From positions 1-54,184 of the forward strand of contig JAFEFQ010000253.1 of NCBI GenBank assembly GCA_018240505.1: 54,184 bases of DNA, written 5' to 3'. Positions within the stretch are counted from its first letter, which is position 1. Every line of letters starts with the position of its first letter. The stretch comes from Pseudomonadota bacterium. GTDB lineage: Bacteria > Pseudomonadota > Gammaproteobacteria > Xanthomonadales > Rhodanobacteraceae. Positions 8,540 to 17,813 of this stretch are shown in pieces. The position numbers and the translations under genes were made by a program. Below the pieces are notes generated by a model, which made no database searches, was not told the DNA's origin, and saw nothing but the letters and a program-made list of their open reading frames with translations.

Positions 8540-9220
8540 ATGCCGGTCTGTCCCGAACTCGACAATCCGTTCTGGTCTTCGCTGGCCAGCGTCCATCGCG
8601 CGCTTGCGCTGCGCTCGGGTGACGTCCTGCGCTATCCGGCCGCCTACGCGCCGTTTCTCGGTGTGGCCGATGCGAAGGCGACCGCCGTGTCCGATCTCGA
8701 GGCGCTGGTCGCGCCGGGCGAAAGCGTCTACCTGCTCGGCGTCGCCCCGAAGCCGCCGGCGCACTGGACGCTGGAGCCGTTTCGTCCGCTCGCGCAGATG
8801 GCCTGCGAGGAGCCGATCGCGGTCGCCGACGGGCCGGAAGCGATCGAACTGTCCGCGGCGCATCGCGCCGACGTGCTCGCGCTGACCGCGCTGGTGTATC
8901 CGCACTATTTCCGCGAACGCACGATGGAGATGGGCCGTTATTTCGGCATCTATCGCGATGGGCGGCTCGCGGCGATGATCGGCGAGCGCCTCGGCACGGA
9001 ATCGGCGCGCGAGATGAGCGCGATCTGCACGCATCCGGATTTTGCCGGCCACGGTTATGCGCGGCGGCTGACGGCGATGTTGGCCAACGACACGTTGCGC
9101 CAGGGCCGGCTGCCGTTCCTGCATGTCAGCCACGAGAATCCGCGCGCGCTGCATCTGTACGAGAAGATCGGCTTCCGCCTGCGCCGCGACATTCCGTTCT
9201 GGTCGCTGCGGCGCGGCTGA
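8540..9220 (+). CDS. GNAT-family N-acetyltransferase (FR47-like)
   Basis: A 226-residue acetyltransferase. The first about 100 residues are a divergent N-terminal half; the C-terminal half is a recognisable GNAT domain with the acetyl-CoA loop H-P-D-F-A-G-H-G-Y-A-R-R-L (about residue 170) and the closing N-P-R-A-L-H-L-Y-E-K-I-G-F-R strand-helix. It resembles FR47-like predicted acetyltransferases. It follows the methyltransferase by 7 bases. Its acceptor is unknown. Confidence 0.87.
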   Translation: MPVCPELDNPFWSSLASVHRALALRSGDVLRYPAAYAPFLGVADAKATAVSDLEALVAPGESVYLLGVAPKPPAHWTLEPFRPLAQMACEEPIAVADGPEAIELSAAHRADVLALTALVYPHYFRERTMEMGRYFGIYRDGRLAAMIGERLGTESAREMSAICTHPDFAGHGYARRLTAMLANDTLRQGRLPFLHVSHENPRALHLYEKIGFRLRRDIPFWSLRRG

Positions 9221-9252
9221 GCGCAGCGCGGGCAGGCTGTGTCGGGCGCGTC

Positions 9253-10059
9253 TCAGCGCACGCGCTCGATCAACGCCTTCGCCGCGGCGGGATTGCGCTC
9301 CTTCGCCGCACTGATGAAGTAGATGTATACCTCGCGCGGCACGGCTTTCGCGGCGCCGGCCGGCGCCGCGCCTGCGCCGCGCGGCAGGTCGGTCGGCTCC
9401 GTGCCGCCGGCCCAGATCCGCGCACGCCGCGCCCAGGCATCGAGATCGGCGGCGGCATAGCCCGTGTCGATCTCCGTCGCGCTGCGCATCAGGCGTGCGT
9501 AGACGAAGTCGCCGGTCACGTCGGCGAACGACGGATATTTCGGCGAGTCGGTGAACACCGTGGCGATGCGCTGTCGCCGCGCGAGTTCGAGATACCCGGC
9601 ACAGAGAAAACTCGCATGCCGCACCTCGAGCACATGGCGCAGCGGCAGACCGTCGAGTGCACGCGGCAACTGGTCGAAGAACGCGGCGAGATCGGCGCGG
9701 TCGAACGCCTTGTACGGCGGCAGCTGCCAGTTGATCGGGCCGAGCCGGTCGCCGAATTCGGCCAGCCCGCCGAAGACGAAGCCGTCGATCGCCTTGCCCG
9801 CGTCGGCGAGCGTGCGCCGGTCGGTGCAGAAGCGCGGCGCCTTGAGCGAGAACAAGAAGCCTTCGGGCGTTTCGCTGCGCCAGCGCGCGTAGGTCGGCGG
9901 TTTCTGCGGACTGTAGTAGGTGCTGTTGATCTCGATCGTCGTCAGCTGCCGGCTGGCGAATTCGAGTTCGCGCTTCTGCGGCCACTTCGCCGGATAGAAG
10001 TTGTTGCGCCACGGCGCGTAGTTCCAGCCGCCGATGCCGACGCGGATCGGATTGTCCAT
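9253..10059 (-). CDS. DUF72 family protein
   Basis: A 268-residue member of DUF72 (YecE-like), a TIM-barrel family of unknown activity. Family hallmarks are the start VGIGGWNYAPWRNNFYP, then EINSTYY, SLKAPRF and VLEVRHASF, and the ending K-E-R-N-P-A-A-A. GAGGAGAT just upstream supports the ATG at 10059; the open frame continues upstream but that part lacks family similarity. It is convergent with the GNAT gene (32 bases apart) and divergent from the nitrilase-family gene at 10152, the two sharing a 92-bp promoter region. Confidence 0.92.
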   Translation of the reverse strand: MDNPIRVGIGGWNYAPWRNNFYPAKWPQKRELEFASRQLTTIEINSTYYSPQKPPTYARWRSETPEGFLFSLKAPRFCTDRRTLADAGKAIDGFVFGGLAEFGDRLGPINWQLPPYKAFDRADLAAFFDQLPRALDGLPLRHVLEVRHASFLCAGYLELARRQRIATVFTDSPKYPSFADVTGDFVYARLMRSATEIDTGYAAADLDAWARRARIWAGGTEPTDLPRGAGAAPAGAAKAVPREVYIYFISAAKERNPAAAKALIERVR

Positions 10060-10151
10060 TGCGATCTCCTCGTGCCGGCTTGAATCGTATTGAAACGCGG
10101 CCATCTCGCCAATCACCTTTACTGGCAAGTCCGCTACGTTAGACTGGTTGC

Positions 10152-11033
10152 ATGAAGATCGCTCTCGCTCAATGGCGCATCGAAGCGCCCGCGTCGTTCC
10201 AGGAGTTTGCCGCGCGCGTCTCGGCGGAAGTCGCGGCCGCGGCCGCGCAGGATGCGCGCATCGTCGTGCTGCCGGAATATCTCGCGCTCGAACTCGCCTC
10301 GATCCTCGATGCGAAAACGCGCGCCGATCTCGCGGCCACGCTCGCCGCGCTGCAGGCCGTGCACGCGGACTGGTTGCGACTGTTCGCCGGACTCGCGGCC
10401 GCGCATCGCATCCACCTGCTCGCCGGCACGTTCCTGCTCGCGCAGGCGAACGGCAGATATCGCAACCGCGCGTATCTGTTCTCGCCGGATGGCGCACATG
10501 TTTTCCAGGACAAGCTGACCCTGACCGGTTTCGAGAATGCCGCAGGCGTGATCGAGCCGGGCGATGCGCTCAAGGTGTTCGAGTCGCCCTACGGCCGCAT
10601 CGCGATCGACGTCTGCTACGACAGCGAATTTCCGCTGTACGCGCGCGCGCAGCGCGAGGCCGGCGCGCGCCTGCTGCTCGTGCCGAGCTGCACCGACACC
10701 GAAGCCGGCGCGACGCGCGTGCGCATCGGCTGCATGGCGCGCGCGCTCGAGAACCGCATCTTCGTTGCCCAGTCGGTCACCGCGGGCGAGGCGCCCGACA
10801 ATCCCGCGCTCGACACGAACACGGGCCGCGCCGCGGTCTACGCGCCCAGCGATCGCGGCCTGCCCGACGACGGCGTGATCGCGGTGGCGCGGCCCGGTGA
10901 AACCTGGCTGGTCGCGGACGTCGATCTCGATCTGCTCGACGCTACCGCGGCGAATGCGCAGGTGGCCGTGCCGGTCGATTGGAGCCGGCAGACGCGACCG
11001 GGCGTCGTGCGCGCGAAAGTCGAGACGTTGTAA
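10152..11033 (+). CDS. Carbon-nitrogen hydrolase (nitrilase superfamily amidase)
   Basis: A 293-residue cytoplasmic amidase of the nitrilase superfamily, hydrolysing a non-peptide C-N bond. The complete catalytic triad is visible: Glu42 (VVLPEYLA), Lys121 (FQDKLTLTGFE) and Cys155 (AIDVCYDSEFP). Length is normal. The substrate cannot be assigned; the sequence fits the YafV/omega-amidase side of the family less well than a general CN-hydrolase. It stands alone on the plus strand before the hairpin-rich spacer at 11034-11826. Confidence 0.92.
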   Translation: MKIALAQWRIEAPASFQEFAARVSAEVAAAAAQDARIVVLPEYLALELASILDAKTRADLAATLAALQAVHADWLRLFAGLAAAHRIHLLAGTFLLAQANGRYRNRAYLFSPDGAHVFQDKLTLTGFENAAGVIEPGDALKVFESPYGRIAIDVCYDSEFPLYARAQREAGARLLLVPSCTDTEAGATRVRIGCMARALENRIFVAQSVTAGEAPDNPALDTNTGRAAVYAPSDRGLPDDGVIAVARPGETWLVADVDLDLLDATAANAQVAVPVDWSRQTRPGVVRAKVETL

Positions 11034-11063
11034 CGACGGATGCCACGCTTCGCTCTATCTCGT

Positions 11064-11090
11064 CATTCCCGCATGTTTCTGGCGGGAATG
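11064..11090. repeat. REP-like inverted repeat, copy 1
   Basis: Arms CATTCCCGC (11064-11072) and GCGGGAATG (11082-11090), 9-bp loop. Two better copies with 12-bp arms lie at 28018-28069 and 30341-30368. It sits just after the nitrilase-family gene. Confidence 0.7.
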
Positions 11091-11149
11091 CAGTGCCTTT
11101 GCTTTCTTTTGCTTCAAGAGCGAGGGCTTCCACTCGCCTGCGGCGAGCG

Positions 11150-11185
11150 GGTGACTTCTCTTTGCTCGTGCAAAGAGAAGTCACC
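11150..11185. repeat. Perfect 16-bp hairpin, left end of a hairpin-bounded block
   Basis: GGTGACTTCTCTTTGC (11150-11165), loop TCGT, then its exact reverse complement (11170-11185). The arm is closely related to that of the hairpin at 11627-11662. Confidence 0.8.
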
Positions 11186-11207
11186 AAGAGAAACACGCCC
11201 CGACACC

Positions 11208-11236
11208 GCACCTCGCGCGCTGTGCGCGCGAGGTGC
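11208..11236. repeat. Perfect 13-bp GC hairpin
   Basis: GCACCTCGCGCGC (11208-11220), loop TGT, GCGCGCGAGGTGC (11224-11236). No T-run follows on either strand, so it is not an obvious terminator. Confidence 0.8.
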
Positions 11237-11626
11237 CCTGCGCTTCTCGGCGTCGGCGAGCCGGCGCGAACTCGCGCATCCGTGCGCTCGGACATGCGCG
11301 CCTTTCCCCCGCCGCCGCCTGCGATGCTCGGTGCGGTGAAGGGGGAGTAAGATCAAGGGCGAAAAGCAAAGACAAAGCTGTTCCTTCCTCCGCACAACTG
11401 GGGAAGGTGCCCGAAGGGCGGAAGGGGGCGCTCTTGATCTGGCTCGTGATCTTCGGGTCCCCGTTTGCCGCGGCGAGGGCAGGACGGAAATGTCCGCAGG
11501 ATCGCGCGCACGACGCGCGCGAGTTCGTTGCACGTACACGGACGTGCGTTCAACGAACCCCGGCCTGACCTCGCACACCCGTAGCGCGAAGCGCGTAGGG
11601 CGCGGCATCCGGGGTGTGTTCTCTTT

Positions 11627-11662
11627 GGTCACTTTCTCTTGCACAAGCAAGAGAAAGTGACC
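11627..11662. repeat. Perfect 16-bp hairpin, right end of a hairpin-bounded block
   Basis: GGTCACTTTCTCTTGC (11627-11642), loop ACAA, exact reverse complement (11647-11662). Together with 11150-11185 it brackets about 440 bp of non-coding sequence. I recall similar CTTTCTCTTGC hairpins scattered through genomes of this order. Confidence 0.8.
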
Positions 11663-11756
11663 CGCGCGCCGGATGCGCGCGGAAAGACGAACGGACGCGC
11701 CAGCAAACGAATCAGGAACAACGCAAGAACTGGATTACAAACTGCATCAGCAGTTT

Positions 11757-11800
11757 GCCCTTCGGGCCATCCGCTGCGCGAGCGTTCGCTTGCGCAGTCC
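11757..11800. repeat. Short hairpin-run module shared with 21637-21693
   Basis: Reads as GCCCTTCGGGC followed by CGCTGCGCG and GTTCGCTTGCGCAGTCC. Nearly the same order of small palindromes occurs inside the repeat element at 21514-21745, where an extra 13 or so bases are inserted before GCGCAGTCC. Confidence 0.55.
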
Positions 11801-11826
11801 CGCCCGCGCTGGCGCCGAGCAGAAGA

Positions 11827-12378
11827 TCAAATGCGCATCAGCGAAGCGACCCACAGCGAGACGGTCGCCAATCCGCATCCGATCAGCGTCGCCGCGAGTA
11901 CGTCGCTCGGATAGTGCAGCCCGAGCACGACGCGCGAGGCGGCGACGAGCAGCGCGAACGGGATCAGCAGCGGCGCGAGCAGCGGGAACCAGGCGAGCGC
12001 GATGATCGTGAACGTGACCGCATGCAGCGTGTGACCGGAGGGAAAGCTGAACTCGTCGAGCGGCAGCGCCAGCGGCACGATGTCGCGATGCGTGCGGAAC
12101 GGGCGCGGGCGTCGCGTCCAGCGCTTGAGCGCGCGATACATGCCGGCGGCGACCAGTCCGGTCAGGGCCATCTGCAGCGCGACGAAGAGGCCCTTCGCGC
12201 CGCCGAACGCGGCGATCGCGAGCATCAGCGTGTACCAGAACACGCCGTCGCCGAACCGGCTGATCATGCCGAAGAAGCGCGCGATCGCACGCCGCGCGCC
12301 CCAGTCGTTGGCGCGCTTGCACAGGCGCACCTCGCGGCTGCGCAGTTCGAGAGTCTGCAGGAGTTGCATCGCGCTCAT
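11827..12378 (-). CDS. PAP2-family phosphatase (membrane)
   Basis: A 183-residue membrane phosphatase of the PAP2 family. All three active-site motifs are present: K-x6-R-P (KRWTRRPRP), P-S-G-H (FPSGHTLHA) and S-R-x5-H-x3-D (SRVVLGLHYPSD), set between about five hydrophobic helices. Likely substrates are lipid phosphates or polyprenyl diphosphate. Its ATG overlaps the stop of the upstream glycosyltransferase gene (ATGA, 12375-12378), so the two are translationally coupled, which suggests joint action in glycolipid or polyprenyl-linked glycan metabolism (inference). Confidence 0.9.
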   Translation of the reverse strand: MSAMQLLQTLELRSREVRLCKRANDWGARRAIARFFGMISRFGDGVFWYTLMLAIAAFGGAKGLFVALQMALTGLVAAGMYRALKRWTRRPRPFRTHRDIVPLALPLDEFSFPSGHTLHAVTFTIIALAWFPLLAPLLIPFALLVAASRVVLGLHYPSDVLAATLIGCGLATVSLWVASLMRI

Positions 12379-13544
12379 GTCGCGCCCTCGCGGAGTTTGC
12401 CGTTGCCGGCGGTCTTGTCGTCGGGCTGCGGCAGGCCTGCCAGCAACTGGGCGAATTGCGCGGTGACTGTGGCCGGTTCGAGCTCGGCGACGGCGGCGAC
12501 GGCCGCGGCGCGAAGCTCCGCGCGCGTCACGTCGCTGCGCACGAGATCGAGCGTCGCGCGCACGAAGGCGTCTTCGTTGCCGAACGGCACGCGCCGCCCG
12601 CAGTCGGTGGTGAGGTGCTCGCGCGCGGCGCCGTAGTCGAAGGCGACGGTGGGCAGGCCGCTGGCGAGCGCCTCGAGCGTGACGTTGCCGAATGTCTCGG
12701 TCAGGCTCGGGAACACGAACAGGTCGGCGCTGGCGAAGTGCCGGGCGAGGTCGGTGTCGCGCTGGATGCCGGCGAAGATGAAATCGGGATTCTCGGCCGC
12801 GAGTGCGGCGCGTGCGGGACCGTCGCCGATCCAGACATAGCGCGCGTCGCGATGGATCTTCTGGATCTCGCGGAACGCGCGTACCGCGAGCGGCAGGTTC
12901 TTTTCCGGCGCGATGCGGCCGACATAGATCACCGCCAGCTGGCCGGGTTTGAGGCCCCATTGCGCGCGCAGCGCTTCGTCGCGGCGCGCGGGCGAGAACA
13001 GGGCGTTGTCGACCGCGCGGCGCAGCAGGACGACGTTGCCGAACTTGTTTTCGATCAGGAAGTCGCGCAACTCGATCGTCGGCACCAGTGTCGCCGCGCC
13101 GTGGCGATGGAAGCGGCGCAGGTAGGCGAACACGACCGGGGTGAGGAAACCGAAGCCGTAATGACGGGCGAAGTCGTCGAAGCGCGTGTGGAAGCCGGTT
13201 GCGGCCGGAATGCCGAGCGCGCGCGCGGCGCGCAGCGCCGAGTAGCCGAGCGGGCCTTCGGTGGCCGCGTAGATCGCGTCGGGGCGTTCGTCCTTCCACA
13301 GCTTGCGCAGGCGGCGCGCGGTGGGCAGGCCGAACTGCAGTCCGGGATATTTCGGCAGGCGCGCGCCGCGCACGAGCACGTCGGCGCCGTCTGCGTCGGT
13401 GCCGGCGTCGTCGTCGGCCTGGCGCGGGCGCACGACCTGCACCGCATGCCCCGCCTCGCGCAGGCCCTGGGCGAGCCCGGCCACGGTCAGGGCCACGCCG
13501 TTGATTTCCGGCGGGAACGTCTCGGTGACCATGGCGATGCGCAT
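12375..13544 (-). CDS. GT4-family glycosyltransferase
   Basis: A 389-residue retaining GT-B glycosyltransferase. The N-terminal Rossmann domain starts MRIAMVTETFPPEINGVA with the acceptor-side GFHTRFDDF segment; the C-terminal domain has the nucleotide-sugar motifs GRIAPEKNLPLAVRAF and E-x7-E (SLTETFGNVTLEALASG). It resembles the mannosyl/glucuronosyl transferases of the GT4 group that act on diacylglycerol or lipid carriers. It heads a two-gene operon with the PAP2 phosphatase. The donor and acceptor are not determinable from sequence. Confidence 0.93.
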   Translation of the reverse strand: MRIAMVTETFPPEINGVALTVAGLAQGLREAGHAVQVVRPRQADDDAGTDADGADVLVRGARLPKYPGLQFGLPTARRLRKLWKDERPDAIYAATEGPLGYSALRAARALGIPAATGFHTRFDDFARHYGFGFLTPVVFAYLRRFHRHGAATLVPTIELRDFLIENKFGNVVLLRRAVDNALFSPARRDEALRAQWGLKPGQLAVIYVGRIAPEKNLPLAVRAFREIQKIHRDARYVWIGDGPARAALAAENPDFIFAGIQRDTDLARHFASADLFVFPSLTETFGNVTLEALASGLPTVAFDYGAAREHLTTDCGRRVPFGNEDAFVRATLDLVRSDVTRAELRAAAVAAVAELEPATVTAQFAQLLAGLPQPDDKTAGNGKLREGAT

Positions 13545-13747
13545 AGTGCGACTCCACGCGGCTGCTTCCGCGTGGACGTACGCTAGTTCTGTGCGGTGTA
13601 CGCGGCGTTACCGATTTGTGTCGATCGCGTTACCGCGTTTTGCCCGCCGCGTCCCGCGTGTCTTGCCGCCGCAAACCTAGGCTGCGGGATCAAAAACGAA
13701 TGCCGGAGCCGGAGCAATCGGCCCTCGTCAGGCCGTCGCGGGCGGAC

Positions 13748-13753
13748 TAAAAT
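13748..13753 (+). promoter_or_regulatory. Putative -10 box of the M20 peptidase gene
   Basis: TAAAAT, 30 bases before the peptidase ATG, in a GC-rich divergent spacer. The -35 region is not recognisable. Confidence 0.35.
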
Positions 13754-13783
13754 CGCGGCCTTGCATCTATCGAGGCGAATTTC

Positions 13784-15263
<1,480 letters not shown>

Positions 15264-15280
<17 letters not shown>

Positions 15281-15725
15281 CGCGACGTTCGTCGTCCGTG
15301 CCGCGGAGGAAGGCGACGTCGAGGCGCTCGCGTCGCTTTCCGCGCAACTGGGCTATCCCGTCGCGATCGGCGAAATGCGCGAGCGCCGCGCACGCGTGCG
15401 CGCCGCGCGGTTCGGCGAGATCTTCATCGCCGTGGCGAGGGATGGCGCACAGGCCGTGGTCGGCTGGACGCACGTCGTGCCGCGCCTGCAACTCGAAGAG
15501 GCGGCGCACGCCGAGCTGGCCGGTCTCGTCGTCGACGAACGCATGCGTGGCGCCGGCGCAGGCAAGGCGCTGCTCGCGGCCGCGGAAGACTGGGCGCGTG
15601 CGCAGGGCTTCGCATTCATGCGCGTGCGCAGCAACGTGCTGCGCACGCGCGCGCATCGATTCTACGAACGCGAAGGCTACGTGCGGATCAAGTCGCAGGC
15701 GGTGTTTCGCAAGGCGTTGTTCTGA
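15264..15725 (+). CDS. GNAT-family N-acetyltransferase
   Basis: A 153-residue single GNAT domain: an N-terminal beta-alpha unit (FVVRAAEEGDVEALASL), the LVVDERMRGAGAGKALL acetyl-CoA-binding motif with R-G-x-G-x-G/A, and the closing R-A-H-R-F-Y-E-R-E-G-Y. ATG at 15264 overlaps the M20 peptidase gene by 17 bases in another frame, and this start gives the family length. The substrate is unknown, but coupling with a peptidase hints at amino-acid or dipeptide acetylation (inference). Confidence 0.9.
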
Positions 15726-15844
15726 CCTGAAGGCTGGATCAGTCGGCGACATGTCCGCGCGCTGAACGCGGTGCCGGGGTGTCGCTGTCGTCCACATTTC
15801 CTGCACGTTTGCTTTCCAGACTCGCGCCAGTTTCAGCGGAAGCG

Positions 15845-16546
15845 ATGTCCATGATGACGAGAATCTCGATGGCCGACGACGCCGACTCCTGGTGCCGCCG
15901 GCTCGGCAATTTCGCCCCGCTCGTCTATCGGCCGGCACCGTCGCCGGCGACATCGGCAAGCGCCAGCCTCGATGCGATCGGGCCTGGCCGATATCTGCGG
16001 GCTTCCGTACCCGCGCAACCGCGCCGCGCGGCAGAGCGGTTCCTGCTGGTCGCCTTGGCTGCGACGGCGACGATGTTGCCGTTGTCCGCCATCGCGCAGA
16101 TGCAGGGCGGCGGCATGGGCGGCCACGGCGGAGGGCACGGCAGCCGCGGCGGGCGTCCGCCGGATGCGGCGCAGAAGGGCCCCGACGCGTCGGCGCCGCG
16201 TGCGCCGGATCCGTTGCGCGCGCTGCTGGGCGAGGCGCGCAGGCTGCGCATGGAACTGCTGCTCGGCGCCGACCAGATCGGTCCGTGGTCGGCGATGGAG
16301 GATGCCTTGCGCGAGTGCATCGAACTCAACCGCGCGCCTGTGCCCGTGGCGGATTCCGCCGCGCCGATCGATGCGCAATTGTTCGTGCAGGACCTGGCCG
16401 ACAACCAGCGTGCGCTCGCGGATGCCGAAGCGCGTTTGGCCGCGGCGACCAAGACCGCGTTCGGCATACTCAATCCGCGCCAGCTGCGCACCAGCCAGGA
16501 CCGTTTCGCCAGCGCGATCGCGGGCGCACGGACTGCCGCGCCCTGA
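15845..16546 (+). CDS. Putative periplasmic Spy/CpxP (LTXXQ)-like protein
   Basis: About 233 residues from the ATG at 15845, but the start is uncertain. A clear secretion signal (RRAAERFLLVALAATATMLPLSAIAQ) lies about 65-90 residues in, so the true start may be a later non-ATG codon. After the signal comes a Gly/His/Met-rich linker (GGGMGGHGGGHGSRGG) and then a helical domain whose LLGADQIGPWSAMEDALR and second repeat-like RQLRTSQDRFASAI resemble the LTxxQ repeats of Spy/CpxP chaperones. That fold binds unfolded periplasmic proteins, and the His-rich linker could bind metal. The call is homology by eye only. Confidence 0.6.
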   Translation: MSMMTRISMADDADSWCRRLGNFAPLVYRPAPSPATSASASLDAIGPGRYLRASVPAQPRRAAERFLLVALAATATMLPLSAIAQMQGGGMGGHGGGHGSRGGRPPDAAQKGPDASAPRAPDPLRALLGEARRLRMELLLGADQIGPWSAMEDALRECIELNRAPVPVADSAAPIDAQLFVQDLADNQRALADAEARLAAATKTAFGILNPRQLRTSQDRFASAIAGARTAAP

Positions 16547-16574
16547 ACCGCCTTCGCCGCGCGACGGCCGGCGG

Positions 16575-17480
16575 CTATTCCTTCTTCATCTCGTGCCCGC
16601 CGAACTGGTTGCGCATCGCCGCGAGCAGCTTGTCGGAGAATGAATCCTTGTCGCGCGAACGAATGCGTTCGAGCAACGAGGCCGCGATGACCGGCGTCGA
16701 TACGCCGAGTTCGATCGCATCGGCCAGGGTCCAGCGGCCCTCGCCGGAGTCGGCCACCCACGGCGCGATGCCCTGCATCGTCGGGTTCTTCGCCAGCGCG
16801 TCGGCGGTGAGGTCGAGCAGCCACGAGCGCACCACGCTGCCGTGGCGCCAGATCTCGCCGATCTGGGCGAGGTCGAGCGCGAATTCCTGCTTGTGTTCGA
16901 GGATCGAGAAGCCTTCGGCGTAGGCCTGCATCATGCCGTACTCGATGCCGTTGTGGATCATCTTGGTGTAGTGCCCGGAACCAACCGGACCGACACGGCC
17001 CCAGCCGCGATCCGGTGCGGGCGCAAGCGTCGCGAAGATCGCCGCGAGCCTTTCGACGACGGACGCGTCGCCGCCGATCATCAGGCTGTAGCCTTCCTGC
17101 AAGCCCCAGACGCCACCGCTGGTGCCGCAATCGACGTAGTGGATCTTGTGCTCGGCGAGCCGTTGCGCGCGACGCTGCGTATCCTTGTACATCGAGTTGC
17201 CGCCGTCGATCAGCGTGTCGCCGGGGGCGAGCAGCGGCAGCAGATTGGCTATGGTCTCGTCGACCGGCGCGCCGGCCGGCACCATGAGCCAGAGCACGCG
17301 TGGGGGCTTGAGTGCGGCGAGGAGTTCGCCCAGCGACGCCGCCGGTTCGATCCCGTTCTGCGCCGCGCGTGCGCGGCTCTCCGCGCTGAAGTCGAAGCCG
17401 GCGACGCGATGTCCGCCGCGCACCAGCCGTTGCGCCATGTTCGCGCCCATGCGGCCCAAGCCGATCATGCCAAGTTCCAT
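16575..17480 (-). CDS. gnd: 6-phosphogluconate dehydrogenase (decarboxylating), short form
   Basis: A 301-residue enzyme of the oxidative pentose phosphate pathway, converting 6-phosphogluconate to ribulose-5-phosphate. It has the N-terminal dinucleotide fold (GMIGLGRMGANMAQRLVRGGH), IDGGNSMYKD, the substrate motif CGTSGGVWGL and the catalytic lysine in GSGHYTKMIHNGIEYG. It lacks the duplicated C-terminal helical domain of the about 470-residue enzyme, which places it in the short, often NAD-preferring group. The ATG at 17480 gives a proper start; the frame is open upstream without similarity. Confidence 0.93.
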   Translation of the reverse strand: MELGMIGLGRMGANMAQRLVRGGHRVAGFDFSAESRARAAQNGIEPAASLGELLAALKPPRVLWLMVPAGAPVDETIANLLPLLAPGDTLIDGGNSMYKDTQRRAQRLAEHKIHYVDCGTSGGVWGLQEGYSLMIGGDASVVERLAAIFATLAPAPDRGWGRVGPVGSGHYTKMIHNGIEYGMMQAYAEGFSILEHKQEFALDLAQIGEIWRHGSVVRSWLLDLTADALAKNPTMQGIAPWVADSGEGRWTLADAIELGVSTPVIAASLLERIRSRDKDSFSDKLLAAMRNQFGGHEMKKE

Positions 17481-17813
17481 CGCGTACTCCGTGAAAGGCA
17501 ACGAGGGACTATCCCTGGGCGAATTATAGGGGCGCGAAGGACAGACCCAAGGCCGCGCACAGGCCGACCTTCTTCGTCGGCACCTCGCCGAAATGAACTT
17601 TTGTCGCGTCGGCCGGGATACAGCGTGGTAATTTGCGTTGCGCGATGCGTGCAGCGGGCGAGTGAGTCGCGGATTTCGCGATGATGGAGCCGCGACGTCG
17701 TGCGTTTGCCATTGCGGCATCGCGCCGCATTTTTCCGCATGGCTTCATGACATAGGCTACGCGCCCTGTCTGGACGATGGATTCGTCGGCCGGGATTGTT
17801 CTGAAGGAATCGC
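17481..17813. other. 333-bp divergent intergenic region, no gene seen
   Basis: Open frames are short or are upstream extensions of the gnd frame with no protein-like character. It should contain the divergent promoters of gnd and the barrel gene at 17814. I found no convincing -35/-10 pair or long palindrome. Confidence 0.6.

Larger units (their letters stand above)
11034..11826. other. 793-bp hairpin-rich region without a credible gene
   Basis: Open frames here on both strands encode low-complexity Arg/Ala/Pro-rich text and are not supported as genes. The region holds a CATTCCCGC/GCGGGAATG repeat (11064-11090), three long perfect hairpins (11150-11185, 11208-11236, 11627-11662) and a short run of small hairpins (11757-11800) that recurs inside the repeat copy at 21514-21745. 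Confidence 0.75.

Noticed and set aside
11114..11650. Open frames on both strands between the long hairpins
   Set aside because: Compositions are Arg/Ala/Pro-rich with no ribosome-binding sites, and they begin and end in the hairpin arms; treated as non-coding repeat DNA.
11150..11662. CRISPR-like array
   Set aside because: There are only two related hairpins, no regular spacing of direct repeats and no cas genes in the window.
11827..13557. 576-codon minus-strand frame joining PAP2 with upstream sequence
   Set aside because: The upstream two-thirds is an out-of-frame copy of the GT4 gene; PAP2 starts at the ATGA overlap at 12378.
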